From Garra rufa (taxonomy: Eukaryota > Chordata > Actinopteri > Cypriniformes > Cyprinidae), in contig NC_133368.1 in assembly GCF_049309525.1 (NCBI RefSeq), forward strand, positions 21,710,318-21,774,317: DNA of 64,000 nt, written 5' to 3'. The translations under genes and the position numbers were made by a program. Below the pieces are notes generated by a model. That model saw nothing but the letters and a program-made list of their open reading frames with translations, ran no database searches and had not been told where the DNA came from. Below, in pieces: positions 42,761 through 54,689 of the stretch (its first letter is position 1; every line of letters begins with the position of its first letter).

Positions 42761-44917
42761 AATTTTAAAATAACAATAAATACTATAATAGTATAGATAA
42801 TATTCAAATAACCCTGCCACTGAAAAAAAGAAAATCATACAGGTTTGAAATGAAATGAGGAGGGGAAAATAGTCTGTTCATTCATTTGTGTCAAAAATGC
42901 AGGAGACCAAAGGTCCTATAGTTTGTTTCAGACTCTCTAATACAGACCCATTGTCAGATCATTAATGAATATGTGTTGTGGCTTTGCTACTAATGTTCAG
43001 ATCCAGCTCTGAGAGCGGCCCTGTGATTGCATTAGGCATGTGAGGAATGCTGTGCTCAAGCCCATGCACAACACCACCGAGAAATCCACCACGGCCCAGT
43101 GGAATTACGAGGCCTAGCTGAAGGGAGCAGAGCTGCCTTTATGACATGGCTAAATAGAGACTGGAATGGGGCTTTTTTAGGTCTCTGGAAGCTGAAACAT
43201 GCTATCAGATGAAGTATAGTATGGAGTCAGACTTGATTTGGATCATGCTGTCTGGATACATTCTTGACTGTTTTATCTTTTGCTTTCGGTCCTGATGCTG
43301 GCTGATGTCTGAATGACCATTTTATGTACTAGTATGAGTTTATGTACAGTGGTGAATTTTATTTATATTAACACTGCATTAATTTTATCAGTAGAATAGC
43401 ATTTTGGGGTTACAACCTTCCATTTGGGGACATTTGATTTATTTTTGCCCTCAAGAAGGCATTTGGTTTCTTCCAGGACTGAGAGCATAATATTTCACAG
43501 AATTTCACAATCATAGGTTGACTTGTCTTTGCCCTGCATTCATGGGACAGCATGTTCGACAGTAGTACACACAGAGGAAGTGCTTAGGTCGTTTGTAAAT
43601 GGGTGGCACAGTTTCCCTAGCAGAAATACAGTAAGCAGGGATGGCACAGACAATATGTCTCTTTTTCCGGTCTTTTGCAAGTTTTTGTCTTTACGTGTGG
43701 GTTAAAGGTTTTTATTTAGTTGATACAAAAACATGAAGTTTGTGTTTTGTGGCTCACTCTGTCTGACTTCACGTCTCTCCCGTTTTTGGATTTAGCGTGG
43801 CTCATTGGATTTTCAATCTTGTTCCTGTGTTGTACACCACGTGCACCTAGACCTCCCATAAGATCTGGGCATACATTTCTTCTTGTTTTTCTTATTAGTA
43901 ATATAGTCGTTATTATGAAATGACTCCGTTGTGGTGTGTGACTTGATATTTTTAGTTCTCCGTCGTCTTCTGACTAGGCTCTGTGTTCCTCCCTGACCCT
44001 CAGTACATTCCAGGAAGGTAAATGGCCGCCTCTGGTCCTTCCCTGAGCTGCTTTAGTTTGGTCGCTATAGTTGGATTTCGCCTCACAAATTACACAATGC
44101 GGCTGACGGTTACATAACCACCTCTGAAGGAGGAAATGTTTTGGTTGGGGAATGAAAGGGGGGGGTGGGGATGTAGGAAGAAGATGAGTATGACATGTGT
44201 TGTGGATTTGTGGTTTCGAGCTTAGGATATGAAAAGCTGCCTGCATACATCATGCATGTGATGCTTGTGTACTTGCGGAATATACATGGTGTGATAAATG
44301 TGTAGTGCTGTGTTGGCATATCGCGTTTGCACATGATCTAAATGTTTATATTAGCCTTCTTGCGCAACCCAATATGTCCAGGATCTCAAACCACAACTGG
44401 TCACTGCTGTGCAGTGTAGCATTTTTATGTTACAGCCATCCTTAAACCATTTGAGTTTTGTTATGTGAAGTTTCTGAGTGGAACAGAATATTTAACAAGA
44501 ACTGATATAAGACAGGGCTTGATTTTTCTCTTCAGGAATTGATTAAATCACTGAAGGTGGGCAATGTGTAGCAGTGGTTGGTAGGAAGGAGATGAAAAGT
44601 AAAAGGGATGAGGGACAAGACATTTGAAAAAAATCTTTAAATATTACACACCAATAAAATATTGACAGACAAGTAACAGTGTGTATTAAGAAAGTAAATG
44701 GAGCCAACTTTGATTTCATGTTGATTTAGATTTTGTTAAATTTTCTTAAAGTTGTATGTATGGAGATTCTGTACCTAGTTCATAGGAAGCAATCCTAAAG
44801 GACAGATACATTTATGAATAGGCAGAGGGTGAACCAACTCCAGGGTAAGGCTAAAAGCAGCCTAATCTATTAACTACAAACATCATTAACCCCTCTTTTA
44901 TATGTACAAGATATGGG
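42761..44917. other. Unique sequence left of lats2
   Basis: This sequence is largely free of the dispersed repeats seen elsewhere. It is probably a lats2 intron or upstream region. I searched by eye for the first LATS coding exon on the plus strand and did not find it. A GC-richer block at about 43010-43140 has no open frame. Confidence 0.4.
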
Positions 44918-46011
44918 TATGGAAGCCTGTTTCCGCCAATGAATAAAAAAAATAAAGGGTAATGTGACTTTAATCTTACAATTCTGACTGACTTTCTCAA
45001 AAAAAAAAAAAAATTGTGAGATATGAACTCGCAATTCTGACTTAATTCCTTAGAACTGTGAGTTTATATCTTGCAATTTTTACTTTATTTCTCAAAATTG
45101 CAACTTTCGAGTTTATTTCTCAGAATTGTTTATATCTTGCAATCCTTACTTAATAACTCGCAGTTGTGGTGAGTTTATATCTCACAATTGTGACTTAACT
45201 CGCAATTGCATGTTATAAAGTAAGAATTGTAAGATATAAACTCGCAATTGTGAGAAAGTCAAAATTGAGAATCTCATAATCGCAACCTTATTTCTCAGAA
45301 TTGTGGTATTATATCTTGCAATTTTGACTTTATTTCTCAGAACTGCGAGTTTATTTCTCACAATTGTTTTTATCTTGTAATCCTTACTTTATAATTCGCA
45401 ATTGTTTATATCTCACAATTCATGTTAGAAAGTCAGAACTGTGAAAAAGTCAAAATTGAGACAAACTCATGAACATTATTAAGTTTATTTCTCAGAATTT
45501 TGACTTTATTCCTCAGGATTGCAACTTTATTTCTCACAATTGTTCTGATTTAATAACTCACAATTGCATTTTATAAAGTAAGAATTGCGAGGTCAAAATT
45601 AAAAAGATTAAAAAGAAAACTCAATAAAAAGGTCAAAATTGAGAGATAAACTCACAATTATGACTTTATTTCTCAGAATTGTTTATATCTTGCAATCCTT
45701 ACTTAATTCGCAATTGTTTATATCTCACAATTTATGTTAGAAAGTCAGAACTGTGAAAAAGTCAAAATTGTGAGATATAAACTCGCCATTCTCAGAATTG
45801 TGAGTTTATAACCTGCAATTTTGACTCGCATATGTGAATTTATATTACACAATTCTCACTGACTTCATTTTTCAGAATAGTGAGTTTGTATCACAATTTA
45901 AAAAAAAATTGAATTTTGAGATGTAAACTTGCAAAAAAGTCTGAATTATGAGATAAAGTTGCAGTTACCTTTTTTAACATTTTTATTCAGTGGCGGAAAT
46001 GTGCTTCCATA
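44918..46011. mobile_element. Family D foldback element, long copy
   Basis: Ends TATGGAAGC.TGTTTCCGCCA and the complement TGGCGGAAATGTGCTTCCATA enclose 1.1 kb of the lattice words (ACTTTATTTCTCAGAATTG, GAGTTTATATCTC, CACAATT). ATATGGG directly repeats on both sides as a 7-bp target duplication. It is longer than the copy at 1647, with extra lattice units. Confidence 0.85.
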
Positions 46012-49000
46012 TATGGGCGTCATGTAGGCTAATAAAATATTTTTCATAGAACTGAATTTGTATTTAACATTGACCACAATTTAATAAAAACATGTGAGTT
46101 GCTAATTATAATGTTTTCATTTCCGCGGTTAATCAAACACAAAATAAATTATGAAAAGAACATTATCACTCAGTTTAAGCACTCAAAAAACAAAACTATT
46201 GTTATAATCACTGAAGCTGTTTACACTGTGAAATGAATGGCTTACTTGCATTGTACGTACATCTGCGCTTTGTTTATGATGAGAGAATTCGCGAGAGTCC
46301 AGAAGTTAGTCTGCGGGCGCGCACTCAACAAAACTGAGTTTCAGCAATGACTCATCTGAACGCCTCTGATTGGCCGTTGCATTCCTAAGCTCAACAGAAT
46401 AGTGTGTGATTAGTTATAATGCGCAACACTGTAATAATGAGTAAAAAATGTGGCCCATTTTTAATGCTGCAATCAACACTTTCCATTAATTTTCACTTTT
46501 TTAGCAACAGACGTAATAGATTTATTTGTGCAAGGGCATTTTTGTCCTATTTGGTAGCATTTTTGCCCCAAGTCCCCGTTGCCAGGGAAAGTATCATGTA
46601 TCATAAATGTATTAAAATATTGAGCAGTATGCTTTTGCATATTAAAATAATGTGAAGATTAGAATAATGGTAGCTGAAATTTCAGCTTTGCCATCAGGAA
46701 TAATTTTTTTTTTTTTTTTTTTTTTAAGAAAAGGTTATTTAAATAATATTTCACAATATTACTGTTATACTGTGTTATACTGCCTTAGTGAGCATTTCTT
46801 TAAAAAAAAATGTTTTGAACTCATGACTTTGGCATTGCAAGTGCTATGCTTGGCTGTTTTAGTTGCTGTTTCAGCTATTTTACTACATTATGTATGATGT
46901 TCCACCTTTCCGTCCACTGATGATGATGCCCACTTGGTCCTATATCTCAGAGTCCTCCATATGGCTTTCATTACTATGTTCAATGGTGGAATGTGTTTCA
47001 GAATTTGGGTCAAAGTGGAATCTCTTAAAAATGAATAGTGGTGGATTATGTCACTTTATTCAAGAACAATATATATTGTTTACTTTTTGAAGTACGAGTT
47101 TGGGAAAAAGAAGAAAAAATAAATGTTTGTGTTTTTGTGTGGGTACATACCGACGCCACAGTCAGAAATTGAATGTCTAGTGTAGCATTGAGGCTTGTGG
47201 TCATGACAAGGGTGTAAATACAAACGAGATATTTTGGGACTGACCAAATGAACGCTTAAGGCACATTGGAACAGAATGATCTCAAAAATAAAGCGAGGAG
47301 GAGAAGGAGGGACAATTTTAAACGAGATTGAAGCATAGATTTCCACATAGCTGGAATTCTCGCTTCCTGGCTCGTGGAATGTCCTGAACATCTGTCGCCA
47401 TGACAGTGGAGGTCAGGGCTGAAACTCTGACCTGGGGCCAAACCAGACCCAGCCCTTCCCGAAACCAGACTGAAGTCCATGTTGGATTGTTGTGTGTGTG
47501 CATTTTAAAGAGGGAAAGAGAGAGTGGCGCCTTTAAATCACCAAGGGGGACGAGAAGGCACACACCCTTGGAGCGGACAGTGATGGAATGCAACAGAAAG
47601 CCATGGCACTTCTGAGAGCAGCGATCACAGACAAACAGCGTGTGTTCCTGTGGAGTATTTCCTGTGTGTTTTGTACAGTACCGACTGTGTAAATAAGCAT
47701 TTAGACAAACTGATGGCAATACACAGAGTAATCTAAACTACTCAGAGAATGTGTAGAATGCGTGTGGATGTGGCACTGCGTACTGAGACCGAGTGTGCCC
47801 ACGGGTTATATAGCTGCTTGTTTATGCCCATTGATTTTTAATCTGTCAGTGCCATCTAACCAAAACTCTGAAAAACTCTTTATCAGCTTTGGCATAGTTT
47901 CATAATATTTATCTACTTGCTGTTCTTTGAATGCATAAAGGACATAAACAGAAGTATGTGCTGAATTAGCCACTTATTCTCCTTTTTTCTATTTTCCATG
48001 GCATGCTTGGTGCAGTATTATGTTTGACCACCAGAGGCAGTGTAACACAGCTTGCTGTGGTGCTGTAGAATTTGGTTTGGGCAGAATGTCTTCTGAATGA
48101 GGTCATATGCCATTCAAGGGGATTTCCTCATATAGGTGTGGGTCTGCTCACAGAAGACTGTAGATGTCTGAGTTCTTTTATTTTGGATCGCCAAAAGGGA
48201 AACTATAGGTCTCTACAGATAAACAGAGTTGTTGCATGGTGGGTTATCATGTGTAAAGATTCAAGTTGGGAAGAAATAAATAAATTTGTCCAAATTTTTA
48301 TAATTATACTAAATTCCAAGCAACAAAACATGTTACAAAAATTCAAATTAAGTATTACCTGCAAATCTATGAATCATTTCAAGGGTCTCACAGAGAGATG
48401 TGTGGTCAAATGTGCCAAGCCCTGGTCATAGTGCACTTGTGGGCTGGCACAGGAAGGAGCTTGTGCTAACTTGCAGAGGAAGCAGCTGCAGGGAATGTTA
48501 TTTTAACAACTATCTGATGTGTGTATGTATGGGTTGATATATTACATGCATATTTACATGCATGTGCTTGTGTAATATGTGTTTATCTAAATAACTGAGG
48601 TGCATGAAAGTCATTTTCCATAACCAACACAAATTCCAAAACTATTGCGCCAACAATTTCGATTAAAATGTTTGTCAAGCTACATACATTCCTTTTGCTC
48701 AAGAATGTAAACTAAATTTAACTAGAGCTTTGCCTTTTACATGAAGGAAGTCTGACTTTAAGTAATACATGTAAAGAAATGTCTCTACAGTCTCTTAATG
48801 AGTCATGAATTTCTCTGCAAGTAGCAGATGTTAAAGAAAAAAATCTGACCTTGCTGCTTGTCCTACATCTGTTGTGTGAATTTAGTGGCGGTCATGGCCT
48901 CAGCAGCGTTACTTTGCTTCACACAGTGATTTAATTCAAATTGATCTCTGTGATTATAACAAACAATGCCATGCCTACAGGTCTAAAAGTTCTAAGTAGT

Positions 49001-49139
49001 ATCGAATCTCAAGTATCTATTTAAAAACCTTATAAGAGTTGTGCCTCATTTGTGCATAATGACAGGAAATGCATTGTGAAAACCAATGCATGCTTTGCTT
49101 GTGTTCTGATAGTTCTCTTTTCTTGAATTTTTGAAACAG
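46012..49139. other. Region upstream of the first visible lats2 exon
   Basis: A patch at about 46260-46400 has TGACTCA (AP-1 type) and a CCAAT-type GATTGG word and is CpG-richer, so a promoter there is possible. A family C fragment lies at about 46650-46812, including a poly(T) run at 46699-46726. 46813-49139 holds no exon I can support. Confidence 0.35.
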
Positions 49140-52100
49140 GAAATGGCAGTCCGTGCCCTAAAACAGACTGGCAGCCGTAACATTGAGGCAGCATTGGAAT
49201 ACATTAGCAAAATGGGTTACCTGGACCCTCACAATGAGCAGATTGTACGTGTCATCAAACAGACTTCCCCAGGTATGTGCACACTTTTAAAAACGTATTT
49301 GGGTCATGTTTTTAGATCTTTAGCTGTTTTAAAAATCTGGAATGTGAGGGTGCTAATTTTTTTTTTAAATATTTAGAAAATCTCCTATAAAAATGTTCAA
49401 ATTAAGTTCTTAGCAATGCATATTACTAATCAAAAACAAAGAAAAAATATCTTAATGGAACATGATCTTTACTTAATATCCTAATAAATTTTGACCCATA
49501 AAAATGTATTTTTGGCTATTGCCCATTATATACCTGCTATTTAAGACTGCTTTTGTGGTCCAGGATCACATATTCATTTTATAAATGATGCATTCTTTAA
49601 ACTCAAAATGACCCTCTTTTAATTCCCTGCAGGAAAAACTGGCATGCCAAATTTAATGGACCACAGAGGAGCAATGGAGGGGACTGGAGATGGTGCAATG
49701 CCACCTTATCACCAAATGGGAGCACCACTGTATGAGGGAGCTGGTTATGGGGCTGAGGGTGAGATGGCTCGTGCATACATGGGTGGACCACCTGTCATGA
49801 ACTACATGCCGCCGCCACCTGCCAACACCTCACAGGGTCCTAACATGGGAAACCCAATGGGTCGTCCCGCAAGTATGGGTGCTTACTCCACAAGCATGGC
49901 TCCCCAAACCAATTCTGGGAACCCTATGTACACCCCTGGTCCAGCCCAGCAAAAAGGATACCCAGGTGGGATGGACCAGGCCATGATGGGCTACAGTGTG
50001 CCTGGACCACCCATGCAAATCCAGCCTCAGCCCACGGGAGGTCCTGGCACTCATTATGACTACAGGTCTCATATGATAGAAGCCCCTAGCTACGGGGTAA
50101 AACGAAGTGCTTCCTTCCAGAACAAGATGACCCCGCTAACATCCGAAAATTATGTTAATATGCCAGGCAAAGGAGCAATGGGCCAAAACGCTGGTGGCTA
50201 CCCTCCCAACTTATATCTTCCGCCCCATTCGCACCCACGCCAAGCCAGCCCCACCTCACACCAGGTTCACATGATGCAGCGCTCCCCTGGAGCTATGGGT
50301 GGTGAGTTTTCCGATGTTCCTCAAGGTCTGCTCACTCCTTCCAGGGCCAGTCTGAACCTTGACCTCTATGAGCATCATTGGCCAGGAGCCCAAGTTCCTG
50401 AGGGGACACCTCCAGCCAGGCAGCCACAAGGGCCCTTTAGAGGGGAGGTACGAGTCCCCAGTAGGACCAACTCTTTCAACAACCACCAGAAGGTGACTGT
50501 GAGGCAGGCATTGCCTCCTGCAGCTAATGTCGCTGGCAAGCAGGATGCATCTTTGGGTCCGCCTAACACAATAACTGCAGTGACCTCTCCACCAATCCAG
50601 CCACCTGTTAAGAGTATACGGGTCATGAGGCCTGAGCCGAAGACTGCAGTGGGACCATGCCATCCAGGCTGGCTGAGTGCACAAGCCCAGGAAGCACCAG
50701 AGTCTCATGGATACATGCCAGATGAGACTTTTACCCTGGAACCCAATCAAGAACACCGCTGTCCGCCTCCGCCCTATCCCAAAACACTGCTTCTGCCTGG
50801 ATCTGGACCTGGAACTGAGCCTGCTTCCATGGAGAATGGAGCCATGGGTGGACTCCAAGATGTCAATGCTACAAGTAGAACTGTCCAGAGTGCCTCAGTA
50901 GGAAAGCAAGAAGAACCTGTCTCCAAAGACAAAGTAAAGCCAAGCAAGGCAGTGAAGGATAAGAAGCAGATTCAAACCTCACCTGTGCCTGTGCGAAAAA
51001 ACGCCCGCGATGAAGAGAAGAGAGAGTCGCGCATTAAGAGTTATTCACCCTTCGCCTTTAAGTTCTACATGGAGCAGCATGTGGAGAACGTGATGAAGAC
51101 CTATCAGCAGAAACTCAACCGCAGGATGCAGCTGGAGCAAGAGATGTCCAAGGTAACCAGTGCTGGAACGGTGCTGACGTTTTAGACTAGGGATGCCCGA
51201 CCCTGTTCCTGGAGATCTACCTTCCTGCAGAGTTCAGTTCCAATCCTGATCACACCTGTCTGTGATTATCAAGTGCTCCTTCAGATCCTACTTTGTTGGT
51301 TCAGTTGTGGTTGATCAGAGTTAGAGCTGAACTCTGCAGCAAGGAAGATCTCCAGGAACAGGGTCGGGCATCCCTGTTTTAGACCATTCCTGTGTTATTT
51401 GAGTGTTCAATATCGAGTGTAGATGTTATTGCTTGATAATTATGAAATCAAATCATCTTGTTCTATCTCTTCAACTCCTCCAGGCTGGCCTTTCAGAGGC
51501 AGAGCAGGAACAGATGAGAAAGATGCTTTACCAGAAGGAATCCAACTACAACCGACTACGACGTGCCAAGATGGACAAATCAATGTTTGTCAAAATCAAG
51601 ACGCTCGGCATCGGGGCCTTTGGTGAGGTGTGTCTTACGCGCAAAGTAGACACGTCCGCACTGTATGCCATGAAGACTCTACGAAAGAAAGATGTTCTGA
51701 ACCGAAACCAAGTAGCTCATGTGAAAGCAGAGCGAGACATCTTGGCGGAGGCTGACAATGAGTGGGTAGTCAGGTTGTACTACTCATTTCAGGACAGAGA
51801 CAGCCTGTACTTTGTCATGGATTACATTCCTGGAGGAGATATGATGAGCTTGCTGATCCGTATGGGGGTTTTTCCAGAGCCCTTAGCCAGGTTCTATGTG
51901 GCAGAACTAACACTGGCCATTGAGAGCGTGCATAAGATGGGCTTCATCCACAGAGATATCAAGCCGGACAACATCCTCATTGACCTGGACGGTCACATCA
52001 AACTGACTGACTTTGGTCTGTGTACTGGGTTCCGTTGGACTCACAACTCAAAGTATTACCAAAAAGGTAATTGACATGAAGAAAAGGTGATACTAAATAC

Positions 52101-54689
52101 TGTTGCAGTGTTTACAAATTTAAAATAATTTGTTGTGTTTACTTTCTCTCTCTGCACTGCTTGAATAGGGAACCATATTCGGCAAGATAGCATGGAGCCG
52201 AGTGACTTTTGGGATGATGTGTCTAACTGCCGTTGTGGTGATCGGCTGATGACTTTTGAGCAGCGGGCAACTCGACAACACCAACGTTGCCTGGCACACT
52301 CTCTGGTGGGCACTCCTAACTACATCGCCCCTGAGGTGCTTCTGCGGAAAGGTAAGACCTTGCACAATGCCACCTGGAAGAACAAGGAGGTCACTAAGAA
52401 GTACCAGTGTTTATAGATTCCTTCTCCTGTTAAGTGTGATATTTTTCAATGTGCAGGATACACACAGCTGTGTGATTGGTGGAGTGTTGGCGTAATCCTT
52501 TTTGAGATGCTGGTTGGCCAGCCACCCTTCCTGGCTCCAACCCCAACGGAGACCCAGCTTAAGGTAAGATCTTTGCACGCATTTTCTTAGGTTTCTTAGT
52601 TTGTTGGGTGGAGGTAAACCAATGTGTCCAATCCTGCTCCTGGAGGGCCAATGTCCGGCAAAGTTTAGTTCTTGCCTGAAGGTTTCTAGTAATCCTAAAG
52701 ACCTTGATTAGTTGGTTCATGTGCATAAGTAGAGTTGGAGCTGAACTCTGTAGGATAGTGGCCCTCCAGGAGAAGAATCGGACATTCCTGATGTAAACAG
52801 ACAAGACATGTTGTCTTTAGGTGGAGTTATAATTGTTTGTGTTTTATGGAATTGTGACAAGGAATGGAGTTGTGCTTATATGGTTGAAGTAAAGTAGAAA
52901 GGTTGTCTTTAGGATGTTTGGGATGTACAGTTGAAGTCAAAAATTTACAAGAGTACCTTGCAGAATCTGCAAAATGTTAATTATTTTACTGAAATAATCA
53001 TACAAAATGCATGTTATTTTTTATTTAGTACTGACCCAAATAAGATATTTCACATAAAATAAAATACATTTACATATAGTGCACAAGGGAAAATAATAGT
53101 TGAATTTATAAAAATGACCCTGTTCAAGTTTACATACGCTTGATTCTTAATACTGTGTTGTTACCTGAATGATCCACAGCAGTGTTTTTTTTAGTTTAGT
53201 GATAGTTGTTTATGAGTCCCTTGTTTGTCCTGAACAGTTAAACTGCCTGCTGTTCTTCAGAAAAATCCTTCCGGTCCCACAAATTCCTTGGGTTTAACAT
53301 TTTTGTGCATTTGAACCCTTTCCAACAATTACTGCATGATTTTAAGATCCATCATTTCACACTGAGGACAACTGAGAGACTCAAATGCAACTATTACAGA
53401 ATGTTCAAATGCTCACTAATGCTCCAGAAGGAAAAACAATGCATTAAGAGCGAGGGGTGTAAACTTTTTAACATAATGGAGTACATTTTTCTTATTTTGC
53501 CTAAATATGATATTTTATTCATTTAGTACTGCCCTTCAGAAGCTACAAAAGATACTTACATGTTTCCCATAAGACAAAATAAGTTAAATTTACTCTGATC
53601 TTCAAAAAGTTTGATGCATTGTTTTTCCTTCTGAAGCATCAGTGATCGTTTGAACCTTCTGTAATAGTTGCTTCTGTAAAAGAGTCCCTAAGTTGTCCTT
53701 AGTGTGAAAAGATGGATCTCAACATCTTAGTTATTGTTGTAAAGGGTTCAAATACACAAAAATGCTGAAAAACCAAATAATTTGTGGGACCTGAAGGATT
53801 TTTCTGAAGAACAGCGTTTACAGCTGTTCAAGACAAACAAGGGACTCATGAACAACTATCACTAAACAAAAAAACACATCTGTGGATCATTCAGGTAACA
53901 CAGAATTAAGAATCATGCGTATGTAAGCTGTTGAACTGGGTCATTTTTATAAATTCAACTATTATTTTCTATATGTAAATATCTTATTCAGGTCAGTACT
54001 AAATAAAAAAAACATGCGTTTTGTATGATCCCTCTTATTTTGGTAAAAAAAAATTTTTAACACTTTGCAGATTCTGCAAGGTGTAAACTTCTGACTTCGA
54101 CTGTATGGAATTTTGAAAACAGAAAGCATTATTAATGTTGTTGTCATCACCTCCACAGGTGATAAACTGGGAGAACACTCTGCAAGTGCCTCCACAAGTA
54201 AAACTGAGCCCAGAGGCAGTTGACATCATTGGCCGGCTCTGCTGCTCCGCTGAGGAGCGTCTAGGAGGCAACGGGGCCGGAGAGATAAAGGCTCACCCAT
54301 TCTTCACCGAGATGGATTTCTCCAGCAATCTTCGCACACAACCTGCTCCATACAGACCGAAGATTGCCCACCCCATGGATACATCCAACTTCGACCCTGT
54401 GGAAGAGGAGGGTGGTCCAGGGGCCTGGAGCGACAGCGGAGACAGCACCCGCACTTGGGACACCCTCTGTTCTCCTCACGGCAAACACCCTGAGCATGCC
54501 TTCTACGAGTTCACCTTCCGAAGGTTTTTTGATGATAACGGCTGCCCATTCCGTTATCCCAAGCCCCCCGAGGCATCGCAAGACCTGTCCAGCAGTAGTG
54601 GGGCTAGTAGCCTGAAGCCTGAGCTGGAGGAGGAAGAGATTCACGAGGAGGAAGAGCAAGGGGAAGGATGTGAGCCGGTTTATGTGTGA
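49140..54689 (+). CDS. lats2: Large tumor suppressor kinase 2 (Hippo pathway), first coding exon not visible
   Basis: Exons: 49140-49272, 49633-51152, 51484-52066, 52169-52351, 52457-52563, 54159-54689; 1018 aa seen (human LATS2 has 1088). LATS2 phosphorylates YAP and TAZ. In order: the UBA domain (RALKQTGSRNIEAALEYI), a long disordered region encoded by one 1520-base exon, the WW-binding motif PPPPY, the MOB1-binding helices (SPFAFKFYMEQHVENV), and an AGC/NDR kinase with GIGAFGEV, YAMKTL, HRDIKPDN and DFGLC, the NDR insert before AHSLVGTPNYIAPE (activation-loop Ser), and the hydrophobic-motif Thr in YEFTFRRFF. It ends PVYV, a PDZ ligand. LTPSRASLNLDLYE and the end EGC.PVYV mark LATS2, not LATS1. 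The N-terminal exon of about 95 residues must lie further upstream or in the gap. Confidence 0.97.
49311..49570. repeat. Family B element, decayed, in a lats2 intron
   Basis: AAAAATCTGGAATGTGAGGG, CATGATCTTTACTTAATATC and TTTTGTGGTCCAGGATCACA are family B words. The left end is lost. It ends about 60 bases before the large lats2 exon. Confidence 0.8.
51188..51376. mobile_element. hAT-type MITE in a lats2 intron
   Basis: The 189-bp element has ends (T/C)AGGGATGCCCGACCCTGTTC and subterminal CTGGAGATCT in inverted orientation. TTTTAGAC is repeated perfectly on both sides (51180-51187, 51377-51384), an 8-bp target duplication. It starts 36 bases after the donor of the large exon. Confidence 0.9.
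52620..52790. mobile_element. hAT-type MITE in another lats2 intron
   Basis: The 171-bp element has ends CAATGTGTCC and (complement) CAGGAATGTCC, then CTCCTGGAGGGCC on both strands. The flanks AGGTAAAC and ATGTAAAC are an 8-bp duplication with one mismatch. It is related in design to the MITE at 51188. Confidence 0.85.
52928..54103. mobile_element. Family A element, complete, in a lats2 intron
   Basis: TA is duplicated at the borders (52926-52927, 54104-54105). The ends CAGTTGAAGTCAAAAATTTA and TAAACTTCTGACTTCGACTG are inverted repeats that resemble those of Tc1-type elements, including the Sleeping Beauty lineage. CTTGCAGAATCTGCAAAATG and its complement follow inside. The 1.18-kb interior folds back and encodes nothing. 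It ends 55 bases before the last lats2 exon. Confidence 0.9.

Noticed and set aside
42196..42838. Several long open frames across the gap
   Set aside because: They are open only because N has no stop codons.
47318..47719. 133-codon minus-strand frame upstream of lats2
   Set aside because: No family recognised, overlapping frames open on both strands, and no splice or start context; not enough to call a gene.
49830..50858. Minus-strand frames of 80-200 codons opposite lats2
   Set aside because: Shadows of the large lats2 exon; no independent features.
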